Counted from the stretch's first letter, positions 8,924-17,604 are shown. The stretch: 56,793 nucleotides of DNA from Lachnospiraceae bacterium (GCA_024691565.1 JAILNN010000203.1:1-56793); one strand, 5' to 3'. The notes: generated by a model from the letters alone, not told the origin. A program made the numbers and translations.

Positions 8924-10423
8924 TTATTTTCCAAGCGCATCCCTAGCAATCTCTGTAAGCTTTTCTTTTTCGTTTAATTCTGGATTATCTAGAACGCTAC
9001 CTAACAAATCATTTAAAGCTTTACCAATTGCAGGTCCTTTCTCATACCCTAAGTTAATCAAATCGTTACCGTTTATTTTCAAGTCCTTAACTCTAAGCGG
9101 AACGCCCGCTTCAAGGACCTCTTTAACCTTTTCAAGTGCATCAAAAAGCTTTTCAAATTTCCCTTCAAATTTATCTGGGTTTTGCGCTAAAACATCAGCA
9201 AATTGCACCAGGAAAAGCTTATAAATTCCATCGCCATATTTAGAAATATTCTTTCTTACCTTCTTAAAACTATCCCAGTCTCTGTAATCATGCCATAAAA
9301 TAAGCTTCTTAGCTTCGCCCACAGATTCATTATCAAAGGTAAGTTTTCTCATTATCCCATATGACTTCTCGCTTCCAAGAATCTGGTGATTATAGAAGTG
9401 AGTAATACCTCTCTCATCAACCGTCTTGCAAGTCGGCTTATCAATATCATGAAGAAGCATGGTCATCGAAAGAATCGTTCTATCCTTCTCTGTTAAATCC
9501 CTAACAATCGGATCAGAGTAAGCAAGTGCCTTTTCTAAATATGTCTTAAAAATCTCCTGCTGCGCTGTACTCATACCCTGAAGTACATAGCTAAGATACT
9601 TACTTTTCTTCTCTCCATCTTCATCCGACAGATTCATAAAAAAGAAGTTCATATTCATAACACTTCTAACAATATGTTCTCCAACATCGAATATATGATG
9701 AACTGTATGTTGCTCGCATCCAAAACAAGGGGTAAGCTCCGGTAGAATCTCTTCTAAAATCCCTGTCGCATAAAGCACATTTACCCTGTCTGCATGTGCC
9801 GAAGCCACAAGCTTTGTGAGCTCAACACGTATTCTCTCCTCACTGATATTCTTTAGAAAAGCCTTATGATTCTTGATCGCCTGGTAGGTCGACTCTTCAA
9901 TATCAAAGCCGAGTTGTGCAGAAAACCTGACCGCCCTCATAACCCTAAGAGCATCCTCATCAAACCTCTCTTCTGCATCTCCAACGCAGCGAATCAAACC
10001 TCTCTTCAAGTCACCAATGCCATCAAACTGATCAACAAGACCAACCCTACTGTTATATGCCATGGCATTAATGGTGAAATCCCTTCTTTTCAGGTCTTCG
10101 GAAAGATTACTGGTAAAAGCCACCTCTTTGGGGTGCCTATTATCTTCATATTCGCCATCCAACCTGTAGGTCGTCACCTCATACCCTGTACCATGCATCA
10201 TGACAGTAACGGTTCCATGTTCGATTCCTGTATCAATTGTCTTCTTAAACACCTGCTTAACCTGATCTGGCGTTGCAGATGTAGTAATATCCCAATCAGC
10301 TGGAATTCGCCCTAAACAAGCGTCTCTAACACATCCGCCAACAACAAAAGCCTCATATCCATGGCTCTCAAGACGCTCGATTATGAATTCAGCATCCCCT
10401 GGTACGCGAATAAAAGTATCCAT
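8924..10423 (-). CDS. cca: CCA-adding tRNA nucleotidyltransferase
   Basis: The enzyme builds or repairs the 3' CCA of tRNA without a template. The class II nucleotidyltransferase head has GGCVRDACLGR and DWDITTSATP (metal Asp residues), then the RRDFTINAMAY and RFDEDALRVMRAVRF motifs. An HD-type domain follows (MTMLLHDIDKPTC, near residue 310), and a tail domain completes a 499-residue protein, longer than the minimal enzyme because of the HD part. The start at 10423 has AGGATGGAAG upstream. None of the seven tRNA genes in this window encodes CCA, so this activity is needed for each of them. It has a consensus promoter and heads an operon with the GH13 gene. Confidence 0.95.
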   Translation of the reverse strand: MDTFIRVPGDAEFIIERLESHGYEAFVVGGCVRDACLGRIPADWDITTSATPDQVKQVFKKTIDTGIEHGTVTVMMHGTGYEVTTYRLDGEYEDNRHPKEVAFTSNLSEDLKRRDFTINAMAYNSRVGLVDQFDGIGDLKRGLIRCVGDAEERFDEDALRVMRAVRFSAQLGFDIEESTYQAIKNHKAFLKNISEERIRVELTKLVASAHADRVNVLYATGILEEILPELTPCFGCEQHTVHHIFDVGEHIVRSVMNMNFFFMNLSDEDGEKKSKYLSYVLQGMSTAQQEIFKTYLEKALAYSDPIVRDLTEKDRTILSMTMLLHDIDKPTCKTVDERGITHFYNHQILGSEKSYGIMRKLTFDNESVGEAKKLILWHDYRDWDSFKKVRKNISKYGDGIYKLFLVQFADVLAQNPDKFEGKFEKLFDALEKVKEVLEAGVPLRVKDLKINGNDLINLGYEKGPAIGKALNDLLGSVLDNPELNEKEKLTEIARDALGK

Positions 10424-10460
10424 ACATCTTCCATCCTAAATTTTTTTCATAATCCGTTTT

Positions 10461-10489
10461 ATTATACCAAAACACCATCTATGCGTCAA
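10461..10489 (-). promoter_or_regulatory. Promoter for cca
   Basis: On the minus strand TTGACG (10484-10489), 17 bases, TATAAT (10461-10466), about 40 bases before the cca start. Near-consensus. Confidence 0.75.
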
Positions 10490-10550
10490 ACATAAGTAAA
10501 TCAATACTTTCAGCACTGTCTATGTTCACACATTATTTATAATTTTTAGT

Positions 10551-10579
10551 TTGACTTATGCGCCATTTTTTCTTATAAT
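10551..10579 (+). promoter_or_regulatory. Promoter for the FkbM-type gene
   Basis: TTGACT (10551-10556), 17 bases, TATAAT (10574-10579). It is divergent from the cca promoter with about 60 bases between the -35 boxes, and about 150 bases upstream of the start codon, so it predicts a long 5' leader. Confidence 0.7.
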
Positions 10580-10728
10580 TTTTCTTGGAGTATTGTCTTA
10601 TGTGGTTCGATTTTTATACTGTAAAATTACTTATTTTCGTGGATTTGTCCGGGGATATGGGGGATAAATGATAAACATATAAGCAAATAACTCTTACTAT
10701 ATATACGAATGTTTGGAGGAGGAAGAAA
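10580..10728 (+). other. Long 5' leader of the FkbM-type gene
   Basis: About 140 untranslated bases separate the predicted transcription start from the ATG. The stretch includes a G-rich patch (CCGGGGATATGGGGG near 10650) and ends with the strong site GGAGGAGG. No known riboswitch signature or terminator/antiterminator pair was recognised. A second, weaker promoter nearer the gene cannot be excluded. Confidence 0.35.
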
Positions 10729-12051
10729 ATGACTAAAGAAAATTTGAATGCATCTTCTATGTTGGAAACTCTTGTTAAAACAACAGATTATCTCAAGAAA
10801 AACGATTTAAAGACCGTTAACGATAAAATGAAAGAGCCTATTGAGCAGATTTATTCTGGAATTTCAACTCTTACAGAATCATTCTATGGTTGTGAAAAGC
10901 TTGAGGGTAACTCTGTTTTAGATAACCTCAAAAACTCAATGGAAAATGAAGCTCCTTTAGATCCATTCTTTGAGGAATTTGATAAGTGGCACACAATCTT
11001 CAAGAACGACCTTGAAACTCTTGAGCAGTATCCACTTACCTTAGATCAGGACTTCTATAAGCTCATGCTTAGAATCCATAATGTTTCTTCTGAGGATTTA
11101 CTTGCAAATCAGAAGGCTGAATTAGAAAAAATTAAAACAAAGTCAGAGAAGAACTACAAGAAACTTGTAGAATTCTACAACAGTTTCTCTTATTACTGGG
11201 GAAAACTTAATCCAGATGATAATGTTTATGAGCACTTCGAAATGTGCAACAGCGAATTAAAAGAAAACGCTGATAAGTACACATGGCTCTATGAAAAACT
11301 TGCTGACTACCGTTCAAAGAGAGTTCTCTACGGTGTCCTTAAGTTCTGGATTGACCTTGATTTTGAATATAAAAACACTCTTGTTGAAAAGAACTTTTCA
11401 GAGTATTTTGATTTAGATATCTTAAATGCTAACTCAACAAACGGCGACTTGAATGAAGAAGTATTCGTTGATTGTGGTGCTTACACAGGAACATCAATCC
11501 TCGAGTTCACAAAGAACTATTCTTCATACAAGAAGGTAATTGCTTACGAGATGGTTCCTTCAATCTTTGAAAACTTAAAGGAAGAGCTTAAGGACTACGA
11601 AAACATCGAGTTCTTTAACAATGCTATCTCAAGTAACGGAATGTCAAAGAAGAAAGCATTTATTTCAAATAACTCAAAGGTTTCTACAACTTCACTCTTA
11701 GATCCAGAGAATGCATCTCTCTATGATGAAGGCGAAGAAGCTCCTAATACACCTGATTCACTTGTTCCAATCGAGATTACAACAATCGACCATGAAATCA
11801 GTGAACCAATCACATTCATTAAGATGGATATTGAAGGTTCTGAAACAGATGCCATCAAGGGCGCTAAGAACCACATCAAATATGATAAGCCAAAGCTTGC
11901 AATTGCAGCTTACCACAAATACGGAGATCTTTGGAATATTGCTGATATGCTTTCAAAGCTTAATCCAAACTACAAGTTCTACCTCCGCTACAACGGTGCA
12001 ACAAACGGCTACATGGCTTCAGAATATGTAATTTATGCAATTAACGCTTAA
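10729..12051 (+). CDS. FkbM-family methyltransferase with long N-terminal domain
   Basis: A SAM-dependent methyltransferase of unknown substrate; relatives methylate sugars and other small molecules. The C-terminal half carries the FkbM fold: EEVFVDCGAYTGTS (SAM-binding loop, about residue 245), KKVIAYEMVPS (acidic ribose contact) and FIKMDIEGSETDAIKGAK (about residue 365). Residues 1-230 are helical and charged and match no family I recognise. The gene is monocistronic, with a near-consensus promoter, a GGAGGAGG ribosome site and a strong terminator, which suggests high expression. It has no glycosylation neighbours. The methyltransferase call is good; its role is unknown. Confidence 0.85.
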   Translation: MTKENLNASSMLETLVKTTDYLKKNDLKTVNDKMKEPIEQIYSGISTLTESFYGCEKLEGNSVLDNLKNSMENEAPLDPFFEEFDKWHTIFKNDLETLEQYPLTLDQDFYKLMLRIHNVSSEDLLANQKAELEKIKTKSEKNYKKLVEFYNSFSYYWGKLNPDDNVYEHFEMCNSELKENADKYTWLYEKLADYRSKRVLYGVLKFWIDLDFEYKNTLVEKNFSEYFDLDILNANSTNGDLNEEVFVDCGAYTGTSILEFTKNYSSYKKVIAYEMVPSIFENLKEELKDYENIEFFNNAISSNGMSKKKAFISNNSKVSTTSLLDPENASLYDEGEEAPNTPDSLVPIEITTIDHEISEPITFIKMDIEGSETDAIKGAKNHIKYDKPKLAIAAYHKYGDLWNIADMLSKLNPNYKFYLRYNGATNGYMASEYVIYAINA

Positions 12052-12096
12052 TGCTTTAATCTTTAATACAAAAAAACAGATTTTCAAATCAAACTT

Positions 12097-12133
12097 AAAA
12101 ATAAGCAACCTATTTACAGGTTGCTTATTTTTT
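12097..12133. terminator. Terminator after the FkbM-type gene
   Basis: AATAAGCAACCT pairs perfectly with AGGTTGCTTATT around a 6-base loop, flanked by A-rich sequence on the left and a T-run on the right. It should also stop minus-strand transcripts from the convergent sirtuin-like operon. Confidence 0.85.
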
Positions 12134-12210
12134 ATTTTCAACATTATATTTTTTTATTTAATCTAGCAAAGCAATTATTATTACCCCATAAATACGCATC
12201 AAATCGAAAA

Positions 12211-13086
12211 TTATTTATCAGCTGTGTCAGCTGTGTCAGCTTTGTCAGCTGTATCAGCTGTGTCAGCTGCGTCAGTTGTTTCAGCTGTTTCAACTGTTTC
12301 AGTTTTTTCTTTCTTAACTGGCTTCTCTCTCATTGGAAGTTCACTACTAATCTCATCAAGGAACTTCTTTAAGATTGCCTCGATATCACCATACATTCTG
12401 TAATTAGCAATATCATCTCCAAACATTTCCTTATCATTGATAAGGATAAGATTTTCACCCTCATAATACTTAATAAGGTTTTTGAATACCTTATCTCTAA
12501 GACTTGAACCAATTACCAAGAAAGTATCGCACTTCTCAGCCTCATTAATAGCCTTTGAAATCAAACCATTATCAATAGTCTCGCCAACAAGTGTAAAACC
12601 TGGTCTCAAAGGAACCTGGCACTTCTCACAATGAGGGATGATTCTATGTGCTCTAACATAATTTGCATCATATTGTTTGCCACAGTTTGGACAATAGTTA
12701 TTCTCAACAGTTCCGTTGATAGAAATAACATTATCAACTCCAGCTCTCTCATAAAGGCTGTAAATTGTGTCTGTAGCAACAGTTTCAATATTAATATACT
12801 TCTGTAAATCTCTGATTTCTTCAGCGATTGGAAGCACTCCCGGATCAGTCTTTCCGAGAATAATATTCTGATAGTAATCAAAGAAGAATTTAACTCTTCT
12901 TGTAAGGAAATTATCAGTTACGATTTCCTCACTTGAATATCCATAATAATCCTCAATTTCATAAGCAATATGCTCCGCAAGAACACCATTAAGTCCTGCT
13001 AATTTGTGTACTGTTGTTCCACAATAAACGAAGATATTCTTAGAATTTTTTAAAATTTCTTTAACCTTGTTTTCAACTACATTCAT
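12211..13086 (-). CDS. Sirtuin-like (SIR2) protein with degenerate active site and repetitive acidic tail
   Basis: The fold is recognisable from the four zinc cysteines (C132, C135, C153, C156), RPGFTLVGE and VIGSSL. The catalytic features are lost. The NAD loop GAGIS..IPDFR reads YCGTTVHKLAGL, the TQNIDGLH motif reads ATDTIYSLY, and the catalytic His of the HG motif is Asn124 in SINGTVENN. Canonical NAD-dependent deacylase activity is therefore unlikely. Residues about 253-291 are a Lys/Glu then Ala-Asp-Thr/Lys repeat encoded by 9-bp DNA repeats. It starts 4 bases after the CMP-kinase-like gene, with GGGAG inside that gene's end, so the two are coupled. NAD or ADP-ribose sensing is a guess. 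Confidence 0.8.
   Translation of the reverse strand: MNVVENKVKEILKNSKNIFVYCGTTVHKLAGLNGVLAEHIAYEIEDYYGYSSEEIVTDNFLTRRVKFFFDYYQNIILGKTDPGVLPIAEEIRDLQKYINIETVATDTIYSLYERAGVDNVISINGTVENNYCPNCGKQYDANYVRAHRIIPHCEKCQVPLRPGFTLVGETIDNGLISKAINEAEKCDTFLVIGSSLRDKVFKNLIKYYEGENLILINDKEMFGDDIANYRMYGDIEAILKKFLDEISSELPMREKPVKKEKTETVETAETTDAADTADTADKADTADTADK
12218..12307. repeat. Tandem 9-bp repeats encoding the Ala-Asp-Thr tail
   Basis: Ten consecutive 9-base units related to TCAGCTGTG. The first six (12218-12271) are nearly identical; the last four have drifted. Read on the minus strand they give ADT/ADK triplets. Such in-frame arrays vary in copy number by slippage without shifting the frame. Confidence 0.9.
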
Positions 13087-13090
13087 TTTC

Positions 13091-13705
13091 CTATTCTCCC
13101 TTTCTTAATAAACCCACTATGAAATCAACAATGTCATCCAATTCAGCCATATCTGAACTAATCACTAAATCATAATTGTTCAAATCCGTCCATCTTTCAC
13201 CAACGTGGTATTTATAATAATTTGCTCTGCTTTTATCCATCTTAGTAAGCTTCTCTCCCACTTTGACAGAATCATCGCCATAAACTTCAACTGCTCTCTT
13301 TAATCTGAAATCCATTGCAGCCTTAACAAAAATATTGAAGGTTTCAGCCTGATCCTTTAAAACATAATCAGCACATTTTCCAACAATTACACATGGTCCT
13401 TCCTTTGCAACCTTTCTAATAACATCAGACTGTGCAAGGAAAATTCTATCGTCAAGGGATAAACCAGAAAAACCAAAATCCTGGTTTCCATAAACATTAA
13501 CTCCCATAGCAAGGGAATATAATAAACTATTTGTGGCCTTTGTTTCGGCCCTTTCAAAGCTCTCCTCTGAGAAACCACTCTCTTTAGCAGCTCGAGAAAT
13601 TAATTCGTTGTCGTAAAAAGGAATCTCAAGTTTCTGAGCCAAAAGACGGCCTATGTCACGTCCGCCACTTCCATATTGTCTACCAATGGTAATAACTTTA
13701 TTCAT
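13091..13705 (-). CDS. Cytidylate kinase-like protein
   Basis: The P-loop GRQYGSGGRDIGRLLAQKL at the N-terminus and the YDNELISRAAKESG motif match the cytidylate-kinase-like family common in Clostridia. The protein has 204 residues. The family is related to Cmk, but its members are distinct from the essential enzyme and their substrates are uncertain. GTNT-type lid residues are replaced by RANYYKYHVGERW, a feature of the family. A promoter and an AGGAGG site precede the gene. It is the first gene of a two-gene unit with the sirtuin-like protein, so a joint role in nucleotide metabolism or sensing is possible. Confidence 0.82.
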   Translation of the reverse strand: MNKVITIGRQYGSGGRDIGRLLAQKLEIPFYDNELISRAAKESGFSEESFERAETKATNSLLYSLAMGVNVYGNQDFGFSGLSLDDRIFLAQSDVIRKVAKEGPCVIVGKCADYVLKDQAETFNIFVKAAMDFRLKRAVEVYGDDSVKVGEKLTKMDKSRANYYKYHVGERWTDLNNYDLVISSDMAELDDIVDFIVGLLRKGE

Positions 13706-13735
13706 TTCCGCCTCCTGTATTTTTTATTTCCTTAA

Positions 13736-13765
13736 ATTATACAACAAAATCTACCCTTTTGTCTA
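13736..13765 (-). promoter_or_regulatory. Promoter for the CMP-kinase-like/sirtuin-like operon
   Basis: On the minus strand TAGACA (13760-13765), 18 bases, TATAAT (13736-13741), about 30 bases before the first start codon. Confidence 0.6.
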
Positions 13766-13776
13766 CACAGTTACCC

Positions 13777-15468
13777 TTAAAAGACGTTATTTGTAAACAC
13801 TTTTATAGGTGCACTATTTAATCTCTCGTCTTTTGCATCCAACCACTGATTTTTATACTTAACAAAACTCTCTCCCTCGTTCGATGCAAAAAGGAACCTA
13901 GCCGATTCACCGTCAAATCCCTCTCCTTCGAAAGGAACATAAGTTTTTCTACCTTTTCCATTCTTATAGTAGGTAACCACAACAGAAAACTTCTCCGAAG
14001 GACTTAGGTAAACCGAAGTTGGAAGGACAATCGTGTGATATCCAGCATGCGCAATAGTCGTCGTAATTTCACTCTCCGAAACAAGAGTTCCACTATCAGG
14101 TGTATTCCCATTAACACCCTTATAAACCGAAATCTTAACCTTCTGCTTCTCAGTAAGTGTGTAAAGTGACACTGCGCTAAGATTCTCAGCTTGAGCATTC
14201 GCCTTAAATACATTAGATGCATAAATTGTTCTATTATTAAAGGCAACATAATCATAGAAGCCGCATCCATCATATTGATAAATATTATTATAATTATCTG
14301 TCGGCTCTACCTCAAAAATATAAACATCCGTTATCGACCTATCGTAATATGAAAGCCAGAAATAACCATTATTTCCACTCGAAGTACCATAGCTATTCGC
14401 AATAAGCCAAGCACCATTTTTCTTAGGCTTATGCTTAAACTTATTTTTACTATAGTTATCATTCCAACCAACAACCGTAACGCAGTGATTAGCATACTTC
14501 GTAGCGTTTTTCTTCATATACTTTGTCTGGTAATAGGAGCGATACTTTCCATCCTTCTTTAAGTAACTATCATTATAATAAATCGATAAGTCAGCCGCGC
14601 CCTTCTGCATAATATCTCTCTTAAGTTGTTTAACTGTCGCAAGGTCATAGCAGTTCGCGTTCTGCAAATGAGCAACGGAATCATATCTAGCAGTCTCGCC
14701 GAGTTTACACATGCTTTTCGCAGTCTCAATCAAATTTCTAACTGTATCTGATTTATACATATAGTTACTTTCATTGGCAACTCCTGACCAATTTGCAAAA
14801 ACAGAAATTGCCATGGCAGCTGTTCCACCGCCCATATATGCAGTAGTTGTCGACTTATATGAATATCCATTCGTATTAACTTTACGATCGTTAATAGATG
14901 AACCACCTGTCGCAACAGAGCTTGTGCTCGTAGGAACCGGTGTTGCTGTAACAATCGGTACCGGTGTCTCAGTCACAGTAGGCGCTTCAGTTTCAACCGC
15001 TGGAAGAGTTGCTATTCCTTTAATATACTGCTTAACTGTTGGCTCACTACTAGTCTTAAACACGGAAGACGACTTACCATATCTTAAAACATTATATAGT
15101 GCATCGCCGCTATTATTAAAGGCTTCATCGTAAATTCCATCTCCATAAATCGTAGAATCCACATCCAGCGTTGCATGATAAGCATACCAAATAAGGTGAC
15201 TCTCTGAAAAATCAGCACTACTCTTGGTTGTAAGCCCATTCATAATTGCGTTTGATTCAGCTGATTTAATAGCCGCAAAAGCCCAACAGCTACCACTTCC
15301 TCCTTGGTCTTTAATTCCTGTAACCATTCCCTTTTGAACAAGAGAATATTTCTTAGGTGGTTTCTTAGCCTCTGTATATCTACTTCCAAATAACATCCCA
15401 ATAGCCATGATAATACACATAACTATCCCAAATCTATATACGATAAAATTATTCAGTTTTTTCTCCAT
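13777..15468 (-). CDS. Secreted papain-type (C1) cysteine peptidase with lectin-like C-terminus
   Basis: An exported endopeptidase. A basic start and hydrophobic segment (residues 8-28) form a signal peptide or anchor. The catalytic Cys61 lies in GGSGSCWAFAA, the His in YANHCVTVVGWND, and the Asn in WLIANSYGTSSGNNG, so the triad is intact. There is almost no propeptide between the signal and the catalytic domain. A Pro/Thr/Val-rich stretch at residues about 156-190 interrupts the catalytic domain between the Cys and His halves. After about residue 385 comes a beta-rich domain resembling the lectin-like domain of clostridial C1 peptidases. The start at 15468 has TTGGAG; earlier in-frame codons overlap ispF. 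It lies 13 bases after ispF. Confidence 0.9.
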   Translation of the reverse strand: MEKKLNNFIVYRFGIVMCIIMAIGMLFGSRYTEAKKPPKKYSLVQKGMVTGIKDQGGSGSCWAFAAIKSAESNAIMNGLTTKSSADFSESHLIWYAYHATLDVDSTIYGDGIYDEAFNNSGDALYNVLRYGKSSSVFKTSSEPTVKQYIKGIATLPAVETEAPTVTETPVPIVTATPVPTSTSSVATGGSSINDRKVNTNGYSYKSTTTAYMGGGTAAMAISVFANWSGVANESNYMYKSDTVRNLIETAKSMCKLGETARYDSVAHLQNANCYDLATVKQLKRDIMQKGAADLSIYYNDSYLKKDGKYRSYYQTKYMKKNATKYANHCVTVVGWNDNYSKNKFKHKPKKNGAWLIANSYGTSSGNNGYFWLSYYDRSITDVYIFEVEPTDNYNNIYQYDGCGFYDYVAFNNRTIYASNVFKANAQAENLSAVSLYTLTEKQKVKISVYKGVNGNTPDSGTLVSESEITTTIAHAGYHTIVLPTSVYLSPSEKFSVVVTYYKNGKGRKTYVPFEGEGFDGESARFLFASNEGESFVKYKNQWLDAKDERLNSAPIKVFTNNVF

Positions 15469-15481
15469 ATGTTTCTCCAAT

Positions 15482-16021
15482 TCACTGATTGTTGTGAGCA
15501 GCAGGACAAGACGCACATCCACCAGCTAACGCATCCTTTTGATAATCAAAAAGTGATGATAGCATGCAAATCGCCTGCGCTGATATTCCTTTTCCTTCAC
15601 CTGTAAATCCCATTCCCTCTTCTGTCGTGGCCTTAACATTAACGCATTCAACATCAATTTCCAATGCGTTTGCAATATTCTCCCTCATCTTATCAATATA
15701 AGGCCTCATCTTAGGTCTCTGCGCAATAATAGTCGCATCAACATTCTCAATCAAATAATTCTTTTCATCTAGCATCTTCTTAACTTCCTTTAAAAGAACG
15801 ATACTATCTGCCCCCTTATACTTTGGATCTGTATCTGGAAAATGTTTTCCAATATCTCCAAGAGCAGCCGCTCCAAGAAGTGCGTCTGAGATTGCATGAA
15901 GCAAAACATCTGCGTCCGAATGACCGAGAAGTCCTAACTCATAATCAATCTCAACTCCGCCAATAATAAGCTTTCTATCTTCAACCAATTTATGGACATC
16001 ATATCCCATTCCAATTCTCAT
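15482..16021 (-). CDS. ispF: 2-C-methyl-D-erythritol 2,4-cyclodiphosphate synthase
   Basis: IspF forms the cyclodiphosphate in the MEP route to isoprenoids. [12 protein letters not shown] provides metal ligands Asp8 and His10, and [20 protein letters not shown] the third histidine. The C-terminal [16 protein letters not shown] is typical. ATG 16021 is chosen because AGGAG lies 8 bases upstream and the family begins there; the open frame reaches back to 16051 without a site. A Cys-rich tail ([13 protein letters not shown]) extends past the usual C-terminus. It follows a terminator after two tRNA genes and is joined to the peptidase gene; no ispD is adjacent. Confidence 0.94.
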   Translation of the reverse strand: MRIGMGYDVHKLVEDRKLIIGGVEIDYELGLLGHSDADVLLHAISDALLGAAALGDIGKHFPDTDPKYKGADSIVLLKEVKKMLDEKNYLIENVDATIIAQRPKMRPYIDKMRENIANALEIDVECVNVKATTEEGMGFTGEGKGISAQAICMLSSLFDYQKDALAGGCASCPAAHNNQ

Positions 16022-16056
16022 AACAATTTCTCCTAAAATTAATGAAGCCAAAACAA

Positions 16057-16091
16057 AAGGCTGTGAGTGGTTTACACCGCCTCACAGCCTT
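16057..16091 (-). terminator. Terminator of the tRNA-Val/tRNA-Met transcript
   Basis: On the minus strand AAGGCTGTGAG pairs with CTCACAGCCTT around a 13-base loop, followed by TTTTGTTTTGG. It separates tRNA-Met from ispF. Confidence 0.8.
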
Positions 16092-16101
16092 TAATAAAAA
16101 G

Positions 16102-16175
16102 TAGCGGAAGGGAGATTTGAACTCTCGACACCACGGGTATGAACCGTGTGCTCTAGCCAACTGAGCTATTCCGCC
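16102..16175 (-). tRNA. tRNA-Met (CAT), elongator
   Basis: 74 bases with complete cloverleaf: acceptor GGCGGAA pairing with TTCCGCT, D-arm AGCTCAGTTGGCTAGAGC, anticodon loop TTCATAC, T-arm with GTTCAAATC and discriminator A. The TTCATAC loop and GGCGG acceptor match elongator methionine tRNA of Firmicutes. CCA is not encoded. Confidence 0.92.
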
Positions 16176-16239
16176 ACAACCATGAGTAATGTAAAATATT
16201 ATTTTTAAATATAATACCTTGCTTACACTCCCATGTAAT

Positions 16240-16312
16240 TGGGACCTATAGGGCTCGAACCTATGACCCTCTGCTTGTAAGGCAGATGCTCTCCCAGCTG
16301 AGCTAAGATCCC
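16240..16312 (-). tRNA. tRNA-Val (TAC)
   Basis: 73 bases: acceptor GGGATCT with AGGTCCC, anticodon loop CTTACAA, T-loop GTTCGAGCC, discriminator A, no encoded CCA. The mature sequence is identical to the second tRNA-Val at 55986-56058. Confidence 0.95.
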
Positions 16313-16379
16313 ATTTAAGTATTTAATTTACTCTAATCACGCCCAGGTTTTTAACACCCTCTAAACACGCGACTAGAGT

Positions 16380-16408
16380 AATATACCAAATTTAAACATA
16401 AAAGTCAA
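16380..16408 (-). promoter_or_regulatory. Promoter for the tRNA-Val/tRNA-Met pair
   Basis: On the minus strand TTGACT (16403-16408), 17 bases, TATATT (16380-16385), just after the fabV stop codon and about 65 bases before tRNA-Val. Confidence 0.7.
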
Positions 16409-16419
16409 GCACAAATTTC

Positions 16420-17604
16420 TTATTCTTCAGAAGGTATTTTTACGTCAATATTTACATCAGCTTCGTAGTCAACTCCTTCAGCTCCAAAACCAAATATCTT
16501 AAAGAAATCAGCCCAATATCCTTCTAAATCGCCAAGTTCCTTAATATTGTCAGAATCAACCTTTTCCCAAAGCTCCTGAACTTCCTTCTGAATCACATCT
16601 TCCATCTCATAGTCGTCAACTCTAATAAGTCTATTTTCGTCAACAACAGGACCATTCTCACATAAAAGCTTGTCAGCAAGCATTCTATACATCTGCTCAC
16701 ATGTATCCTCGTGATTTCCATGCTTCTTCATAACCTTGAAAAGAAGTGAAATATAAAGAGGAACAATAGGAATTGCAGAACTTGCCTGTGTAACAACAGC
16801 CTTATTTACAGAAACAACAGCTGTAAGATTATTAAACTTACCATTCATCTCATCAGCGGTCTTATAAAGATCCTTCTTAGCCTGTCCAATTGAACCATCC
16901 TTGTAAATTGCATGAGTGATAACTGGTCCAATATATGAATAAGCAACAGTCTTAGCATTCTCAGCAAGAACGCCAGCTGCGCTAAGCGCTTCAATCCATT
17001 CCTTCCAATCTTCGCCACCCATAACCTTAACTGTAGCTTCAATTTCTTCCTCAGTAGCAGGCTCAATAGTTACCTCAGTAACCTCATTATTTCTTAAATC
17101 AACAGTCTTATTTGTATATGCACCACCTGTAGTCTTGAGTACAGATGAGTAAACTGTTCCATCAGCAGTTGTTCTTCTAGGAGCAGCAACGCTATATACA
17201 ATCAAATCAACCTGTCCTAATTCATTCTTAATAATCTCGATAGCCTTCTCCTTAACTTCCTTTGAAAAAGCATCTCCATTTATAGTCTTAGCCCAAAGAC
17301 CTTCCTCTGCTGCAAACTCCTCGAATGCTGCTGTGTTGTACCATCCAGCTGTAGCCGTTCTCTTCTCGCCCTTAGATGGCTTATCAAAAACAACTCCGAG
17401 AGTGCTTGCCTTTCCACCGAAGGCTGCTGCAATTCTTGTTGAAAGGCCATACCCTGCAGAAGCACCAATAATAAGAGCATTCTTAGTTCCCTTAATAGCA
17501 TCATGGCTCTTAACATACTCAATCTGCTTCTTAACAAGTGCCTTACATCCCTCTGGATGAGCAGTTGCACAAATAAATCCTTTAGACTTTGGTTTCACTA
17601 TCAT
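16420..17604 (-). CDS. fabV: Trans-2-enoyl-CoA reductase (FabV/Ter family)
   Basis: An NADH-dependent reductase of trans-2-enoyl-CoA or -ACP: the last step of fatty-acid elongation (FabV) or of butyryl-CoA formation (Ter). The N-terminus MIVKPKSKGFICATAHPEGC is the family hallmark. The Rossmann loop GASAGYGLSTRIAAAFGG and YSVAAPRR follow, and the active-site Tyr and Lys lie in VAYSYIGPVITHAIYKDGSIGQAKKDL. The length of 394 residues is normal. AGGAGG precedes the ATG. The gene stands alone between an exonuclease and tRNA genes, with no fatty-acid or butyrate genes nearby, so the physiological substrate is undecided. Confidence 0.94.
   Translation of the reverse strand: MIVKPKSKGFICATAHPEGCKALVKKQIEYVKSHDAIKGTKNALIIGASAGYGLSTRIAAAFGGKASTLGVVFDKPSKGEKRTATAGWYNTAAFEEFAAEEGLWAKTINGDAFSKEVKEKAIEIIKNELGQVDLIVYSVAAPRRTTADGTVYSSVLKTTGGAYTNKTVDLRNNEVTEVTIEPATEEEIEATVKVMGGEDWKEWIEALSAAGVLAENAKTVAYSYIGPVITHAIYKDGSIGQAKKDLYKTADEMNGKFNNLTAVVSVNKAVVTQASSAIPIVPLYISLLFKVMKKHGNHEDTCEQMYRMLADKLLCENGPVVDENRLIRVDDYEMEDVIQKEVQELWEKVDSDNIKELGDLEGYWADFFKIFGFGAEGVDYEADVNIDVKIPSEE

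Noticed and set aside
10580..10728. Leader of the FkbM-type gene as a riboswitch
   Set aside because: No core motif of SAM, TPP, cobalamin, glycine or T-box elements was seen, and no terminator/antiterminator pair precedes the start codon.
12121..12372. Plus-strand open frame with repeated Ser-Cys-Val residues
   Set aside because: It is the antisense reading of the 9-bp repeats and sirtuin C-terminus; the repeat keeps all frames open. No ribosome site.
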